Counted from the first letter of the stretch, positions 50,840 to 59,394 are shown. The stretch is DNA of 64,000 bases from Myxococcales bacterium (GCA_020632975.1 JACKEL010000007.1:186001-250000); one strand, 5' to 3'. Translations and numbers: made by a program. Notes: a model not told the origin generated them from the sequence alone.

Positions 50840-52750
50840 ATGACCGAACTACGCGAAGAGGATCGCCGCTTGGGTATGCTTAACAGCTTGCTCACGACAC
50901 CCCACCGAGAGCTCATGCCCTTGTGGGAGCTTCACCAAAAGCTATGTGAAGGCGATCCATTGTTCTACATGCACCTCGCTGCTTGGTATCAAGAGCACGG
51001 TGAAGTTCGCGACCACAAAGAGCTTTTTGCCGCGACGCTTTGCCTTAGCGAGTTTGATGGACATCGCGATGTCGGTTTAGGGATGTTGTGGTCCCTTCCT
51101 CCCTACCAAGTCGCCCGACTTGTGGACCTGATCAAAGGTCGTGTGATTCGCAACAACGAAGTCTTCAATGAAGAGTGGGCCAAAGACTTCTCTCCTGAAG
51201 AACTCAAGGCGCTTTCTGAGCAAAGAGTCGGACTTGGGCGGAATATCCCACGTTCAATGCGTACAGAAATCGCTCGCTACTTGCGTGGTTTGGAGTCTCG
51301 ACGGGCCTCTTTTGAACGGACGGTCGTGGGACAGCGACACGCATTGAAGCGGCTGTACGCGGGTTTGCGGATCAAGCCTTCTTCGCTGGCCCAACAACTT
51401 TTGTTTGACAAAGAACCTCCCGCGGATAGCTTGCCTGGTCAGATCCGACAGCTCGCAAAGTCGGGAACGTCCGTCAAGAAGGCGGAGATCATCGAGAAGT
51501 ACCGCATCCCTTACCGTATCGCGGTTTCTTTGTTGAGCCGCCGTGAGTTTCCGCGCGTTGCGCCCGCTTTGTTGCGGACGATGAGCGCCCAAGAGGTGAT
51601 CAACAGCATCGGTGCCCTGCGTCGTCGTGGTCTGCTCGAAGACAAGAAGATCGCTGAGTTGGTGCAACAAAAACTTGGTAAGGCGCAAACCAGTAAGCGC
51701 GTCTCGACCATGAAGACCCAAAAAGCGCTCGAAAAGCTCGACTCGATGGAGCTTGAACGCGAGCGCGGGATCACGATCGAAGATATCAAAGACAGCCTCA
51801 AAGAAGTTGCAGAAGAACGTCTCTTGAGCAAAGGAACGATCGATCGATCGACTGCGTTGTTGATCGACAAGTCCGCGTCCATGGAGATGGCGCTCGAAGT
51901 CGGTCAGCGGATCGGCGCGATGATCGGCCTTTTGTGTACACGTGGTTTGATCTCTTATGCTTTTGATACGATGCCTTATCCGATCAAGGCGCCCGAAAGT
52001 GAATCGCTTGAAGACTGGCAAAAGGCTTTTCGCGGTATCCGTGCAGGTGGCAGGACTTCCGTTGGATCTCCTGTCCAATGGATGCGCCGCAAGCAACAAC
52101 GTGTTGAGCAGATCATCCTCGTGACAGACGGCGAAGAAAACGCCGCACCTTACTTCGTTGAAGAGATCCAACGTTACCAAGAAGAACTGGGTGTTTACCC
52201 AACCATCGTCATGGTCAAGGTCGGGACGGATCGCGAACTCCTCGAAGGACGTTGCGAACGCGCAGGCATCCCCATGGATGTGTACGCTTTCAACGGTGAC
52301 TACTACTCTTTGCCCAACTTGATTCCTATGTTGACGCAGCCTTCTCGTGTGGATTTGTTGATGCAAATCCTCGATTATCCGCTGCCTCAGCGACCTGACC
52401 CCAAACAGGCGCTTCCTGCACCTCCCTACGAAGAAGCACAACAAGAACCCGTCTTGGTGGTGTGTCTTCGGGCGGAAGGGCGTTTGCTCTCAGAAAAAGA
52501 GGGAGGGCGCCACACACCGATGTTTCGCTCGTTTGAGCCTCAAGTCGAGCTTGGCGATCAACGTGTGACGGGGAAGATCACTTGGTTGGATCGCGAGATG
52601 GCGATGCCTGGTGATACGTTTCAGTGTGAGATTGCTTTGCAAGCACCCATCGCGATCTTGCCAAAGGGCGAGTTCACCTTTTCAGAAGGGCGCAAGTCGA
52701 TCGCTGAGATGAAGATGACGCGCGTTGTGGAAGAAGGAAAGCTCGGTTGA
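50840..52750 (+). CDS. Ro60-like TROVE-VWA protein fused to an EF-Tu domain III homologue
   Basis: A 636-residue protein of three parts. Residues 1-330 form a helical array resembling the TROVE/Ro60 ring (AEIIEKYRIPYRIAVSLL, INSIGALRRRGLLEDKKIA, RVSTMKTQKALEKL). Residues 335-535 are a VWA domain with an intact MIDAS: D343-x-S345-x-S347 in DKSAS, T406 in GGRTSVGS, D430 in LVTDGEE. Residues 538-636 match EF-Tu domain III: KEGGRHTPMF, VTGKITW, MPGDTF and the closing strand with TRVVEE, compare EEGGRHTPFF, VTGSITL and MPGDNT in tuf of this window. Ro60 proteins bind Y RNAs and misfolded RNA; EF-Tu domain III contacts the tRNA T-stem. GGAGG is 5 nt from the ATG; the next gene overlaps by 4 bp. Confidence 0.87.
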   Translation: MTELREEDRRLGMLNSLLTTPHRELMPLWELHQKLCEGDPLFYMHLAAWYQEHGEVRDHKELFAATLCLSEFDGHRDVGLGMLWSLPPYQVARLVDLIKGRVIRNNEVFNEEWAKDFSPEELKALSEQRVGLGRNIPRSMRTEIARYLRGLESRRASFERTVVGQRHALKRLYAGLRIKPSSLAQQLLFDKEPPADSLPGQIRQLAKSGTSVKKAEIIEKYRIPYRIAVSLLSRREFPRVAPALLRTMSAQEVINSIGALRRRGLLEDKKIAELVQQKLGKAQTSKRVSTMKTQKALEKLDSMELERERGITIEDIKDSLKEVAEERLLSKGTIDRSTALLIDKSASMEMALEVGQRIGAMIGLLCTRGLISYAFDTMPYPIKAPESESLEDWQKAFRGIRAGGRTSVGSPVQWMRRKQQRVEQIILVTDGEENAAPYFVEEIQRYQEELGVYPTIVMVKVGTDRELLEGRCERAGIPMDVYAFNGDYYSLPNLIPMLTQPSRVDLLMQILDYPLPQRPDPKQALPAPPYEEAQQEPVLVVCLRAEGRLLSEKEGGRHTPMFRSFEPQVELGDQRVTGKITWLDREMAMPGDTFQCEIALQAPIAILPKGEFTFSEGRKSIAEMKMTRVVEEGKLG

Positions 52751-53403
52751 GCGGGGGATGGCAGCCTCTGGATGTCGTGCAGCTTTCGGGCCTCGCGGAA
52801 ACTGCCTTGTCTTCGGCATTTTCGCAGATCGAATCGATCTATAGCAGTGTCGATATGGTGTTGGGGGCTGTCTCGCGAGGGCTGGATCTTCCCTGTATGC
52901 GGGGATGTTCGGCTTGTTGTCGCCAAAGTGTCTTTCTCACACCCATCGAGTTTTTGTATGGGTGGGACTGGGCTCAAAAACATCTTTCCCACGACGCTCT
53001 CGATGATATCGTCTCGCGCGGCCTGTCTTTGTATCAACAACACCAAGAACTCATCGAAGCGCTCGAAGAAGCCTCCCACCAACAACGCGATGCTTTTTCT
53101 GTCGCGCGTCTGTTGCGTTTCGATTGCCCTTATCTTGGGGAAGATGGGGCTTGTCGTATCTATCCTGCCCGTGAGCTTTTGGGGCGTCTCTTTGGAGCGA
53201 GTTTGCTCGAAGATGGCGCACTGTACGCTTGTTCGATGATCGAAGAACATCTCCGCGATATCCCGATCGCCTTCCCACGGGCTCCACAGCTTGCACGTGC
53301 GCTCCAAGACCTTCCTTTAACATCCCGTCGCCAAGTGTATCCTTACTATATCCATCATCTTTATCATCCCGATGCATCGAGTGGATCGATGCCTTGGTGG
53401 TGA
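52747..53403 (+). CDS. YkgJ-type CxxCC metal-binding protein
   Basis: A 218-residue protein with the zinc/iron-chelating cluster pattern of the YkgJ family: CMRGCSACC near residues 54-62 and CPYLGEDGACRIYPARE near 126-143. Start is TTG at 52747, overlapping the TROVE stop as TTGA, which points to translational coupling. Biochemical role of the family is unknown; members may load metals on partner proteins. The C-terminus has a Tyr/His-rich YPYYIHHLYH stretch. Confidence 0.8.
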   Translation: MSGGWQPLDVVQLSGLAETALSSAFSQIESIYSSVDMVLGAVSRGLDLPCMRGCSACCRQSVFLTPIEFLYGWDWAQKHLSHDALDDIVSRGLSLYQQHQELIEALEEASHQQRDAFSVARLLRFDCPYLGEDGACRIYPARELLGRLFGASLLEDGALYACSMIEEHLRDIPIAFPRAPQLARALQDLPLTSRRQVYPYYIHHLYHPDASSGSMPWW

Positions 53404-53427
53404 TCCTTCTTTGGAAGTCGATCTCGC

Positions 53428-53859
53428 ATGGAACAGATTCTTTTTTCTCAAGAACCCGATCTTTCGCTGGGTGAGTTTGCGGATATCTTGCACCGTTCGA
53501 CCTTGGCATCGCGTCGTCCTGTCCATGACCTCGACGTCTTGGCGGGGATGCTCAAACATGCAGATGTGATCCTCACCGCGCGCCTTGATGGTGTGCTCAT
53601 CGGGGTCTCTCGGGCGATCTCTGACTTTTCTTATTGCACGTATCTTTCGGATCTTGCGGTCGACCAGTCGTTTCAGGGCAAAGGGATCGGTCGCGAATTG
53701 ATCCGTCAAACCCACGAAGCCACGGGCCTTCATACAACTTTGATCTTACTTGCAGCTCCCACTGCGCGTACCTATTATCCCCATGTTGGGATGCGGCAAC
53801 ACGAATCTTGTTGGATCATCGAGCGTACACCGCGTCTCCCTGTCCCCGAAAAGCCCTGA
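53428..53859 (+). CDS. GNAT-family N-acetyltransferase
   Basis: A 143-residue acetyltransferase fold. The acetyl-CoA pyrophosphate loop is DQSFQGKGIGREL with the preceding strand YLSDLAV, the usual GNAT motif A. The C-terminal AAPTARTYYPHVGM is common in the family. Substrate unknown. It starts 24 bp after the CxxCC gene and is in the same run of genes. Confidence 0.88.
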   Translation: MEQILFSQEPDLSLGEFADILHRSTLASRRPVHDLDVLAGMLKHADVILTARLDGVLIGVSRAISDFSYCTYLSDLAVDQSFQGKGIGRELIRQTHEATGLHTTLILLAAPTARTYYPHVGMRQHESCWIIERTPRLPVPEKP

Positions 53860-53865
53860 GTCTCT

Positions 53866-53956
53866 AGTCTTCGTTGTTCTAACCTGTGCCGCCCGAGTCT
53901 GCGTTTTTCTAGTCTGCGTTTTTCTAGTCATCGTTGTTCTTAGCCTGCGTTTTTCT
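53866..53956. repeat. 15-bp degenerate tandem repeat
   Basis: AGTCTGCGTTTTTCT occurs at 53896-53910 and 53911-53925, with variants at 53866-53880 (AGTCTTCGTTGTTCT), 53926-53940 and 53942-53956. The unit length is a multiple of three, so frames stay open across it without being coding. Confidence 0.75.
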
Positions 53957-53977
53957 AGCGGTCGTTTGGAGGAAAAG

Positions 53978-54469
53978 ATGGATGTGTCCCTCAAGATCGG
54001 CGTTGTGGGGTTCAGTAGCCCGCACTTCGATCAAGAAGCTGCCAAACAACAACTCGAAGAACATCTCCAACATGTCTTTTCTGTTTGGGGTGTTACGCCC
54101 GAGCAGACGGAACTTGTCAGCGGTCTCACCAACATGGGTGTTCCCAAACTGGCCTATCAAATCGCCGATACCTTGGGGATGATCACCATCGGCTTTTCTG
54201 CCAAGCAAGCGCTGCGTGTCAAGAGCGGTACGTACCCAGTGGCGCGCCGCATCGTGGTGGGCGAGAAGTTTGGCGACGAGTCCGAAGAGTTTGTTGCGTA
54301 TGTCGATGTGATGGTTCGTGTGGGGGGAGGTCCACAGAGCCGCCACGAAGTCGAGTTGTTTCGCGCGCGTTTCCCAGAGGCTGAGGAGCAAGAGAAGCGG
54401 CTGTTCGAGTCTGAGGTGACGTGGTTTGGGTCGCCAAAGACGCCTAAGAAAAAGTCTTGGTTTTCTTAA
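53978..54469 (+). CDS. SLOG-like Rossmannoid protein (predicted nucleotide-ligand sensor)
   Basis: A 163-residue protein beginning KIGVVGFSSPHFDQEAAKQQ with a later ELVSGLTNMGVPKLAYQIAD segment, the two-part pattern of YspA/SLOG-type Rossmann folds that bind nucleotide or NAD-derived ligands. The GF-S-x-x-H start and VSG loop are suggestive, not proof. GGAGG is 5 nt before the ATG at 53978. It is followed 15 bp later by the macro-domain gene, another ADP-ribose-type binding fold. Confidence 0.65.
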   Translation: MDVSLKIGVVGFSSPHFDQEAAKQQLEEHLQHVFSVWGVTPEQTELVSGLTNMGVPKLAYQIADTLGMITIGFSAKQALRVKSGTYPVARRIVVGEKFGDESEEFVAYVDVMVRVGGGPQSRHEVELFRARFPEAEEQEKRLFESEVTWFGSPKTPKKKSWFS

Positions 54470-54484
54470 AAAGAAGGGTATCGC

Positions 54485-54940
54485 ATGTATACCATCCAAG
54501 GTGATCTGCTGAAACTGGCGATGCAAGGGGAGTTTGATGTGATCGTGCATGGCTGTAATTGCTTTTGCACGATGGGGGCGGGCATCGCCAAGTCCATCAA
54601 GACACTCTTTCCTGAAGCGTATGAGGCCGATTTCGCGACCCCAAAAGGTGACAAAAACAAACTTGGATCGTACTCTTTCGCCGTGATTGAACGAGAAGAC
54701 TCTCGTTTCACGATCGTAAATGCGTACACGCAGTTCCATTGGCGAGGGCGCGGTGTCAAGGCTGATTACGAGGCGATCAAGCGTGTGTTTACGCAGATCA
54801 AGGCCGATTTTTCGGGCAAACGCATCGGGTATCCAAAGATTGGTGCTGGTCTCGCGGGTGGAGACTGGGAGCAGATTGCGGTGATCCTTGAAAAGCAACT
54901 CGCAGGCGAGCATCATACGTTGGTTGTGTTCTCTCCTTGA
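54485..54940 (+). CDS. Macro-domain protein (ADP-ribose binding or hydrolysing)
   Basis: A 151-residue single macro domain: GDLLKLAMQGEFDVIVHGCN, then FCTMGAGIAKSIKTLFPEA, GSYSFAVIE and PKIGAGLAGGDWEQIAVILE. The Gly-rich phosphate loops for ADP-ribose are intact. Related proteins remove ADP-ribose from proteins or nucleic acids, or process ADP-ribose 1''-phosphate from tRNA splicing. With a sirtuin, a SLOG-like protein and a TROVE protein nearby, an ADP-ribose or RNA-end function is attractive but unproven. Confidence 0.92.
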   Translation: MYTIQGDLLKLAMQGEFDVIVHGCNCFCTMGAGIAKSIKTLFPEAYEADFATPKGDKNKLGSYSFAVIEREDSRFTIVNAYTQFHWRGRGVKADYEAIKRVFTQIKADFSGKRIGYPKIGAGLAGGDWEQIAVILEKQLAGEHHTLVVFSP

Positions 54941-54972
54941 TTTGTTTGAACCCCCCACTGTTAGGAGTCCAG

Positions 54973-55806
54973 ATGTCTCTTCATTCTCCTTTTCGACAAG
55001 CTCTGTTGGCTCTTTCTGCACAAGCTGAAAATGGTCTTATCTGTCGAGACCTACAGGAACTTCCTGAGGATTGTCCTTGGTTGTGGGGGCAGGGATACAC
55101 GCCGCAACAGTTTATTGAGGAAGCTTTTTCTTCGGTGGCTTCGGCCTTTGGTGGCTTTGTAGATTATCTCAAACAGCACTGTGTGGATGTCTTGGTGGTT
55201 TTCTTTCACGAGCGTTGGTGGATCGCCTACGACATGGGGGAAAAAGAGCGTTGTTTTGTGGGTGCGGAGCCCAATTTCCCTCCCCAACTTTCAGAAGAAG
55301 TCATCGCGGCAGGGTGGGAGATTCCACCCGCACTTGTAGAACTTGGACAGATCCACGATGGATTTGGGTGTGCCTATGTCGATGAGTTTGCTTTGGAACT
55401 GGAGTTTTTTGGTGGACACCAAGCTGTCTTTCCAAGCCACGCGTTGATGTTGCCTGAAGTGTTCTGGCCTGACGGATACACGGAGGCTTTGCTCCAAGAA
55501 CAACAAGATGCTTGGGGGGCTGATCCTGCGAGAGCACAACGCGAAGCATCCTTGCGAGATCTGCTATTTTTCATGACCTTCCCAGATGGCGGTGGAGCGG
55601 CGTTTGTGCGCTCACAAGGCGATGTTCAAGGCGATGAGGTCGTGGTTTGGGGAGAAGGGCAGCCTTTGTCCGCGTCGACGGACTTTTTCGCATTCTTGCA
55701 AAAGCACCTCGTTCACGCACTGCGGGCGCCTGTTCCTCAACTCGACGAAAAGAAGTTTGAACAGCCCTATACTGTAGAAGAACCAGAGGCTGTCTTGGAA
55801 GAATAG
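54973..55806 (+). CDS. Hypothetical acidic protein, possibly SUKH (SMI1/KNR4)-like
   Basis: A 277-residue acidic protein. The segment WEIPPALVELGQIHDGFGCA followed by LMLPEVFWP resembles the SMI1/KNR4-type (SUKH) pattern in which a helix with IHNG precedes LP. SUKH proteins often act as immunity or scaffold proteins, but the rest is unlike a standard member. AGGAG lies 5 nt before the ATG. It ends the plus-strand gene run, 48 bp from the convergent kinase gene. Confidence 0.6.
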   Translation: MSLHSPFRQALLALSAQAENGLICRDLQELPEDCPWLWGQGYTPQQFIEEAFSSVASAFGGFVDYLKQHCVDVLVVFFHERWWIAYDMGEKERCFVGAEPNFPPQLSEEVIAAGWEIPPALVELGQIHDGFGCAYVDEFALELEFFGGHQAVFPSHALMLPEVFWPDGYTEALLQEQQDAWGADPARAQREASLRDLLFFMTFPDGGGAAFVRSQGDVQGDEVVVWGEGQPLSASTDFFAFLQKHLVHALRAPVPQLDEKKFEQPYTVEEPEAVLEE

Positions 55807-55854
55807 AGGCTGCATGGGGGACGGAAGATCGGGGGGATGAGCTGTTTTGGGGTC

Positions 55855-58248
55855 CTACTTGTTTTTGTAACGACCGAATGCGTAGGTCTTTTGGTACTTC
55901 ACGAGCTTTTGGGCGATCTCAGACTTGGAGACGCCTTTGAGGGTGTCGCGGTAGATCACGTACACGACAGCGCGGGGATAGAAAGAGTATTTGTAACGCC
56001 GTCCTTTGGCGAACTTCTCTTTGACAAACTTCTGCCAAGCTTTGGTGACGCCAGCGATCTTGTGCTTTCGGCCGAGTAATCGGGCGGCTTCGCGTTCGAT
56101 CTTGCGGCAGAGCTTGGGGTGCGCAGAAGTGTACTTTCGTGCGCCATCTTCGCGCTCGTACACGGCGATCTTGACCTTGCGGTCGATGCGAACATTTGTC
56201 CAAGGGAGGGCCTTGCTTCCACCACGAGACGCACGTTGTCGTGGACGTGGGCGTGTCTTGCGTCGTCTTGGCGCGGGCTTGATGCGTCGTTTGGCGGGTT
56301 GGACGACGGGATCGGGTGTTTCTGGACGCGGGGTGGGGGGTTGTGGAGGTGTGTCTGTTTTGGAAAGGGTAATCGGGCTGCTATCAGGAACGGGAGGCGC
56401 GATGGAGCCTGCCCCGGCATCGGGGTGTTGGATCTGAATAGGCGAAGTGGACTCACCAGCATCAGGGGGCGTCGCTTCTTGTTGGGCGAGCATCGGGCCT
56501 TGTGGGGTAGGAGGCGCCAAAAAGAATTTCCACACAGCAAAGCCACCAAGTCCCACACCCAGAACCAAAAAGACCAGGAAGATAGGGAGTCCACTGCGTT
56601 TTGTGGCAGGTGCTTCCTCTTCTTGCACGGTGGGTGTCGGGGGAGACGTTCGAGCGGGCGGTGGTATCTCTGGTGGGAGATTTTCTTTCACCTCCATCGA
56701 CTCGAAGTTTTCGTGTTCGAGAGGGGCTTGTGAGGAAGAGGGCGCATTCTCAACAGGACGAGCGCCATAAGAACTGGTTTGGCTTCCACGTCTTGAAGTG
56801 GCCGGTGCACCAAACTCCGCAGGGTCCGTGCTTTGGGAGTTCGAGACCGATGTTGGATCTTCGTAACGGATGCCCGTGCTCGAAGGGGGTGGGGCGGCCT
56901 TCAATCGCTCATGGGATGGAGAAGACACGATGGTCGCGTCTTCTTGGGATGGAGGCGGTGCGGGTTCAGGAACAGCGTGATTGTACTGTTCGACTTGTTC
57001 TGCGTAAGGGAGATCTTCTTCCGCGCGGCTGTTGCGGCGGATGCCTGACTGTGTTCCCGAGGGAAGCTGATAAGGCGAAGGCTGCGCAGTATTCGGATTG
57101 TACAGGACTTGGGAGGGCTGGCTTTGCCAAGCACCCGTGTGACTTCCTGTATTTTCGGGTGTCGTGATCTGGATCGAAGCCATGCTGTGATCATGGCTGC
57201 GGATCACGCGGTAACTTCCTCGTGAGAGATTGAAGAGATCTTGTTGGTTGACGTAATGGTCGTATTGACCGTCTTTTTCTCGTTGGATCTCTTCGGGGAA
57301 AAGTTCTTCAAGCATCCCTGCTGATTGTCGGCCCCCGTACATCCGACCTGTTGAGGCGATGTACTCTTCGAGGGCATGACGCATCTCTGCGGCGCTTTGG
57401 AAGCGATCTTCGGGTTTGCGGCGAAGTGCACGCAACACGATATCTTCGAGCTGCTTGGGATAGCTGTCGATGATCCGCGTGGGCGGTGGGATCGGGTTGG
57501 TGAGCAGGGCTTGGATCGTCTCAGCTTCGCTGCGACGGCGGAAAAGACGTTTGTGGGTGGTGATCTCGTAAAGCACGATCCCCAAGGCAAAAAGATCTGA
57601 GCGCCCGTCGATGGGTTGCGCTGACAGTTGTTCGGGCGACATGTAACTGAGGCGGCCTTTGAGGACACCCACCTCCGTTTCGTACTCTTGGGAGCGGGCT
57701 TTGGCGACCCCAAAGTCCACGATCTTGAGGATGCCATCGTACGAAAGCAACAAGTTGTTGGGGCTGATATCGCGGTGAACAAGATGCAAGGGTTGGTTGT
57801 GTTGGTCTTTGCTGTTGTGGACGTGGTCGAGTCCTGCGCAAGCTTGGGCAAAGACAGATGCTACCATCTCATAAGGAGGGCGCTGTTTGTACTGAGGATG
57901 GGTGTAGAGCTTTTTATGAACTTCTTTGAGGTTTTGGCCAGGGATGTACTCCATGGCCATGTAGTACACGCCGTTGACCTCGCCGATATCGAGGATTTGG
58001 ACCACGTTGGGGTGATTCAGGTGAGCAGCGATCCGCGCTTCATCCAAAAACATCGTGATGAAGTCTTCTTTTTGCGCAAAGTGCGGCAAGATACATTTGA
58101 TCGCGACTTTTTTACTGAAGCCCGCCAACCCCTCTTGTTGGGCGAGGAACAGCTCAGCCATACCACCTTGCGCTAACTTGGCGAGAAGACGGTACTTTCC
58201 GAAGAGGATGCCTTGCGAACGAATATGCTGCTCAATCGAATCGTTCAT
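55855..58248 (-). CDS. Membrane-anchored Ser/Thr protein kinase (myxobacterial type)
   Basis: A 797-residue eukaryote-like kinase. The kinase domain (about 16-295) has LAQGGMAELFLA, Lys in VAIKCIL, catalytic loop HRDISPNNLLL, DFG in VDFGVAKA and SPEQL. The HRDISPNN loop is common in Myxococcota. A long Pro/Ser-rich linker follows, then one membrane helix (LPIFLVFLVLGVGLGGFAVW, about 560-580), and a basic C-terminal region (RRRKTRPRPRQR) leading to a small domain likely in the periplasm. GAGAGAG precedes the ATG. Targets unknown; the divergent gene is the ERG2-like gene. Confidence 0.93.
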   Translation of the reverse strand: MNDSIEQHIRSQGILFGKYRLLAKLAQGGMAELFLAQQEGLAGFSKKVAIKCILPHFAQKEDFITMFLDEARIAAHLNHPNVVQILDIGEVNGVYYMAMEYIPGQNLKEVHKKLYTHPQYKQRPPYEMVASVFAQACAGLDHVHNSKDQHNQPLHLVHRDISPNNLLLSYDGILKIVDFGVAKARSQEYETEVGVLKGRLSYMSPEQLSAQPIDGRSDLFALGIVLYEITTHKRLFRRRSEAETIQALLTNPIPPPTRIIDSYPKQLEDIVLRALRRKPEDRFQSAAEMRHALEEYIASTGRMYGGRQSAGMLEELFPEEIQREKDGQYDHYVNQQDLFNLSRGSYRVIRSHDHSMASIQITTPENTGSHTGAWQSQPSQVLYNPNTAQPSPYQLPSGTQSGIRRNSRAEEDLPYAEQVEQYNHAVPEPAPPPSQEDATIVSSPSHERLKAAPPPSSTGIRYEDPTSVSNSQSTDPAEFGAPATSRRGSQTSSYGARPVENAPSSSQAPLEHENFESMEVKENLPPEIPPPARTSPPTPTVQEEEAPATKRSGLPIFLVFLVLGVGLGGFAVWKFFLAPPTPQGPMLAQQEATPPDAGESTSPIQIQHPDAGAGSIAPPVPDSSPITLSKTDTPPQPPTPRPETPDPVVQPAKRRIKPAPRRRKTRPRPRQRASRGGSKALPWTNVRIDRKVKIAVYEREDGARKYTSAHPKLCRKIEREAARLLGRKHKIAGVTKAWQKFVKEKFAKGRRYKYSFYPRAVVYVIYRDTLKGVSKSEIAQKLVKYQKTYAFGRYKNK

Positions 58249-58316
58249 ATCTCTCTCTCAGGTCGGGAGGACGAATCCATGTTCGTGTGAAGAACTGTCT
58301 TTGCTAAAAAGATTAG

Positions 58317-58335
58317 ATATATCAAGTGGATATAT
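58317..58335. promoter_or_regulatory. Inverted repeat in the divergent kinase/ERG2-like spacer
   Basis: ATATATC (58317-58323) and GATATAT (58329-58335) are perfect inverted arms around AAGTG. It lies 69 bp from the kinase start in a 306-bp spacer with no gene and could be a regulator site. Confidence 0.4.
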
Positions 58336-58554
58336 TGGATTTCCTCCAAGTCTAGGGCTACGCTACCAGAAGCCACACAACGCGTCAAGGATAGGCCTTT
58401 TTTCTACATTTGGCTATAGGCCCAAGCGGGAATGGCGCGGACCAGACGCTCTTCAGATCGATCACCTTGTCTGTGAAAGGTGGCTGCGTTATCAAAGAGC
58501 GCGGAAAGAGGCGTGAGAAATCCTCACAAGCAAGGTCGATGGAGGCACAAGAAG

Positions 58555-59193
58555 ATGGCAAGATTTGTTTTTGATCCTGAGCGTTTGCACGCGTTGGCTT
58601 TGGATGCGCTTGATGAAACGCGAGGTAGCGTTGGACTCGAAGCGCCTCTCACCTCAGAGACCCCGCAACTCGGATACGACAATGACTACTACCAACGGCT
58701 TTTTCGGGGCCTGATTCAAAAGATCGATGAAGCTTACCCCACGCGGATCAAAACCAAGCAAGAGTGGTTGTTTCGTTACAACGCGGGGATGCAAGTGCAG
58801 ATCTGCCCGTTGTATGCGTCACCTCAAGAGCATTTGATGTTGTGGGGAACGGCGGTGGGCTCGCGTGGTGTTGCAGGTTGGCGCCCCTCTAGCTCGCACG
58901 AAACCGTGTTGGATGGGGAGCTTTGGTATGCCCACGCACATCACTTTGTTCGTGAGCGCTATCGCAGCCGTGAGTCCGCTTCTTTGGGCTCTTACACGAC
59001 AGCCTTGGTCGAAGTTCCCGATCACGTGTGGGTCTTGGAGTATCGTCGAGGGATGCGTCCGTTGGAGCTTTCAAATGCGCTGTTGAATGCGATGCTGACC
59101 TCTCTTGATGTGCGCACCGCAGCCGAGACCTTGTGGTTGTATAGTCGCTTGAATGTCTCGTCGATGTGGTCGTCTGTGCGGCGACTTTGGTAA
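58555..59193 (+). CDS. ERG2/sigma-1-receptor-like protein
   Basis: A 212-residue protein matching the C-8 sterol isomerase/sigma-1-receptor family: FDPERLHALALDALDE, EWLFRYNAGM, HLMLWGTAVGSRGVAGW, VWVLEYRRGMRP and LNAMLTSLD. The key ligand glutamate of sigma-1 (E172) matches E162 in VLEYRRG. The second acidic residue (human D126) matches E116 in SSHETVLDG. No N-terminal membrane anchor is present. Sterol isomerisation would fit Myxococcota that make sterols, but no other sterol gene is in the window. GGAGG is 9 nt before the ATG at 58555. Confidence 0.8.
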   Translation: MARFVFDPERLHALALDALDETRGSVGLEAPLTSETPQLGYDNDYYQRLFRGLIQKIDEAYPTRIKTKQEWLFRYNAGMQVQICPLYASPQEHLMLWGTAVGSRGVAGWRPSSSHETVLDGELWYAHAHHFVRERYRSRESASLGSYTTALVEVPDHVWVLEYRRGMRPLELSNALLNAMLTSLDVRTAAETLWLYSRLNVSSMWSSVRRLW

Positions 59194-59394
59194 GAGAGGA
59201 TGCTGTGGGGGTGGATGGAGCGGGCGGTGGGGCCAGCCCGTAAGAGGCTGTAGGAAAAGATGTCCGCGAAAGTGCTTGTCTTTCCCTACAATCGTGGTTA
59301 TCCGATTCTCTTGCGAAGATGCAAACTATCCCATCACGGCAGATGTGCAGAGCGCGCAGCCTGTCGATGTTTTTGAAGAGCAGGAGAGTTCGAT

